Assembly: GCA_009667805.1 (NCBI GenBank)
Contig: CM019065.1
Span: forward strand, 152,060,101 to 152,124,100
Direction: 5' to 3'
Length of the DNA stretch: 64,000 nucleotides
Source: Leptobrachium leishanense
Lineage: Eukaryota; Chordata; Amphibia; Anura; Megophryidae
The position numbers and the translations under genes are program-made. The notes beneath the pieces are model-generated. The model was not told the DNA's origin and searched no databases. It saw only the letters and a list, made by a program, of their open reading frames with translations. Of the stretch, positions 63,905 through 64,000 are shown in pieces. Each line of letters opens with the position of its first letter. Position 1 is the stretch's first letter.

Positions 63905-64000
63905 CCCGGTTTTTCGGAATTGTACATGGTTTTCGGCATTGTACATGGTTTTCGGAATATCGACCATTTTTCGTATCACATTGCATTTCGGAAATTTCAA
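63905..64000 (-). repeat. TTCGG-type element, running off the window
   Basis: TTTTTCGGAATTGTACATGG, GGAATATCGACCATTTTTCG and similar phrases are the reverse complement of units at 54410-54540. Confidence 0.7.

Overview
The window looks like intergenic DNA from a repeat-rich vertebrate, most likely a frog. The evidence is the mix of transposable elements: a Penelope-like element with a GIY-YIG endonuclease, Tc1 elements of the IR/DR type, Tx1-type L1 and L2 LINEs, and TTAA-flanked, hAT and PIF/Harbinger-like MITEs in many copies. I found no convincing host exon, tRNA or rRNA gene. Every coding trace I can recognise belongs to a transposable element, and none of those is clearly intact. Family names rest on motifs, terminal inverted repeats (TIRs) and target-site duplications (TSDs) read by eye, not on a database search.

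Layout. 1-6.1 kb: a minus-strand Penelope-like element with terminal repeats in inverted orientation, each holding a hammerhead ribozyme motif; its ORF is split by a Tc1 element (3828-5422). 7-8 kb: two 182-bp hAT MITEs. 8.1-15.8 kb: one large hAT-type element with an 8-bp TSD, carrying three Harbinger-like MITEs and two further hAT elements, one inside the other. 16-18.3 kb: two TTAA-flanked elements. 18.5-21.3 kb: an L1 ORF2 fragment broken by two MITEs. 21.4-23.3 kb: a second Tc1, split by a probable solo LTR. 24.5-25.7 kb: an L1 5' fragment and a solo LTR with a perfect TSD. 26.9-33.5 kb: hairpin-rich and MITE-rich DNA. 33.5-38.7 kb: AT-rich DNA with a probable solo LTR and L1 remnants. 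38.7-41.4 kb: a 54-bp satellite between inverted arms. 41.4-46.6 kb: LINE tails and a TIR element with a palindrome and a minisatellite. 46.6-50.8 kb: an L1 whose ORF1 is split by an L2 copy and whose ORF1-ORF2 spacer holds a hAT element. 51-57.6 kb: further MITEs and L2 debris. 57.9-61.3 kb: a hAT-type element filled by a G-rich minisatellite. 61.7-64 kb: another L1 fragment with a Penelope-like end inside it.

The insertions give a relative order. Tc1 entered the Penelope element; L2 and a hAT entered L1; a Harbinger-like MITE entered an older MITE that survives uninterrupted elsewhere in the window; an LTR entered Tc1. Mobilisation of the MITEs would need transposases from elsewhere, since no Harbinger or hAT transposase is visible here. 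The most interesting points are the paired hammerhead ribozymes, and a recurring design in which TIR elements carry internal minisatellites, with one minisatellite motif shared by two elements of different TIR and TSD type.
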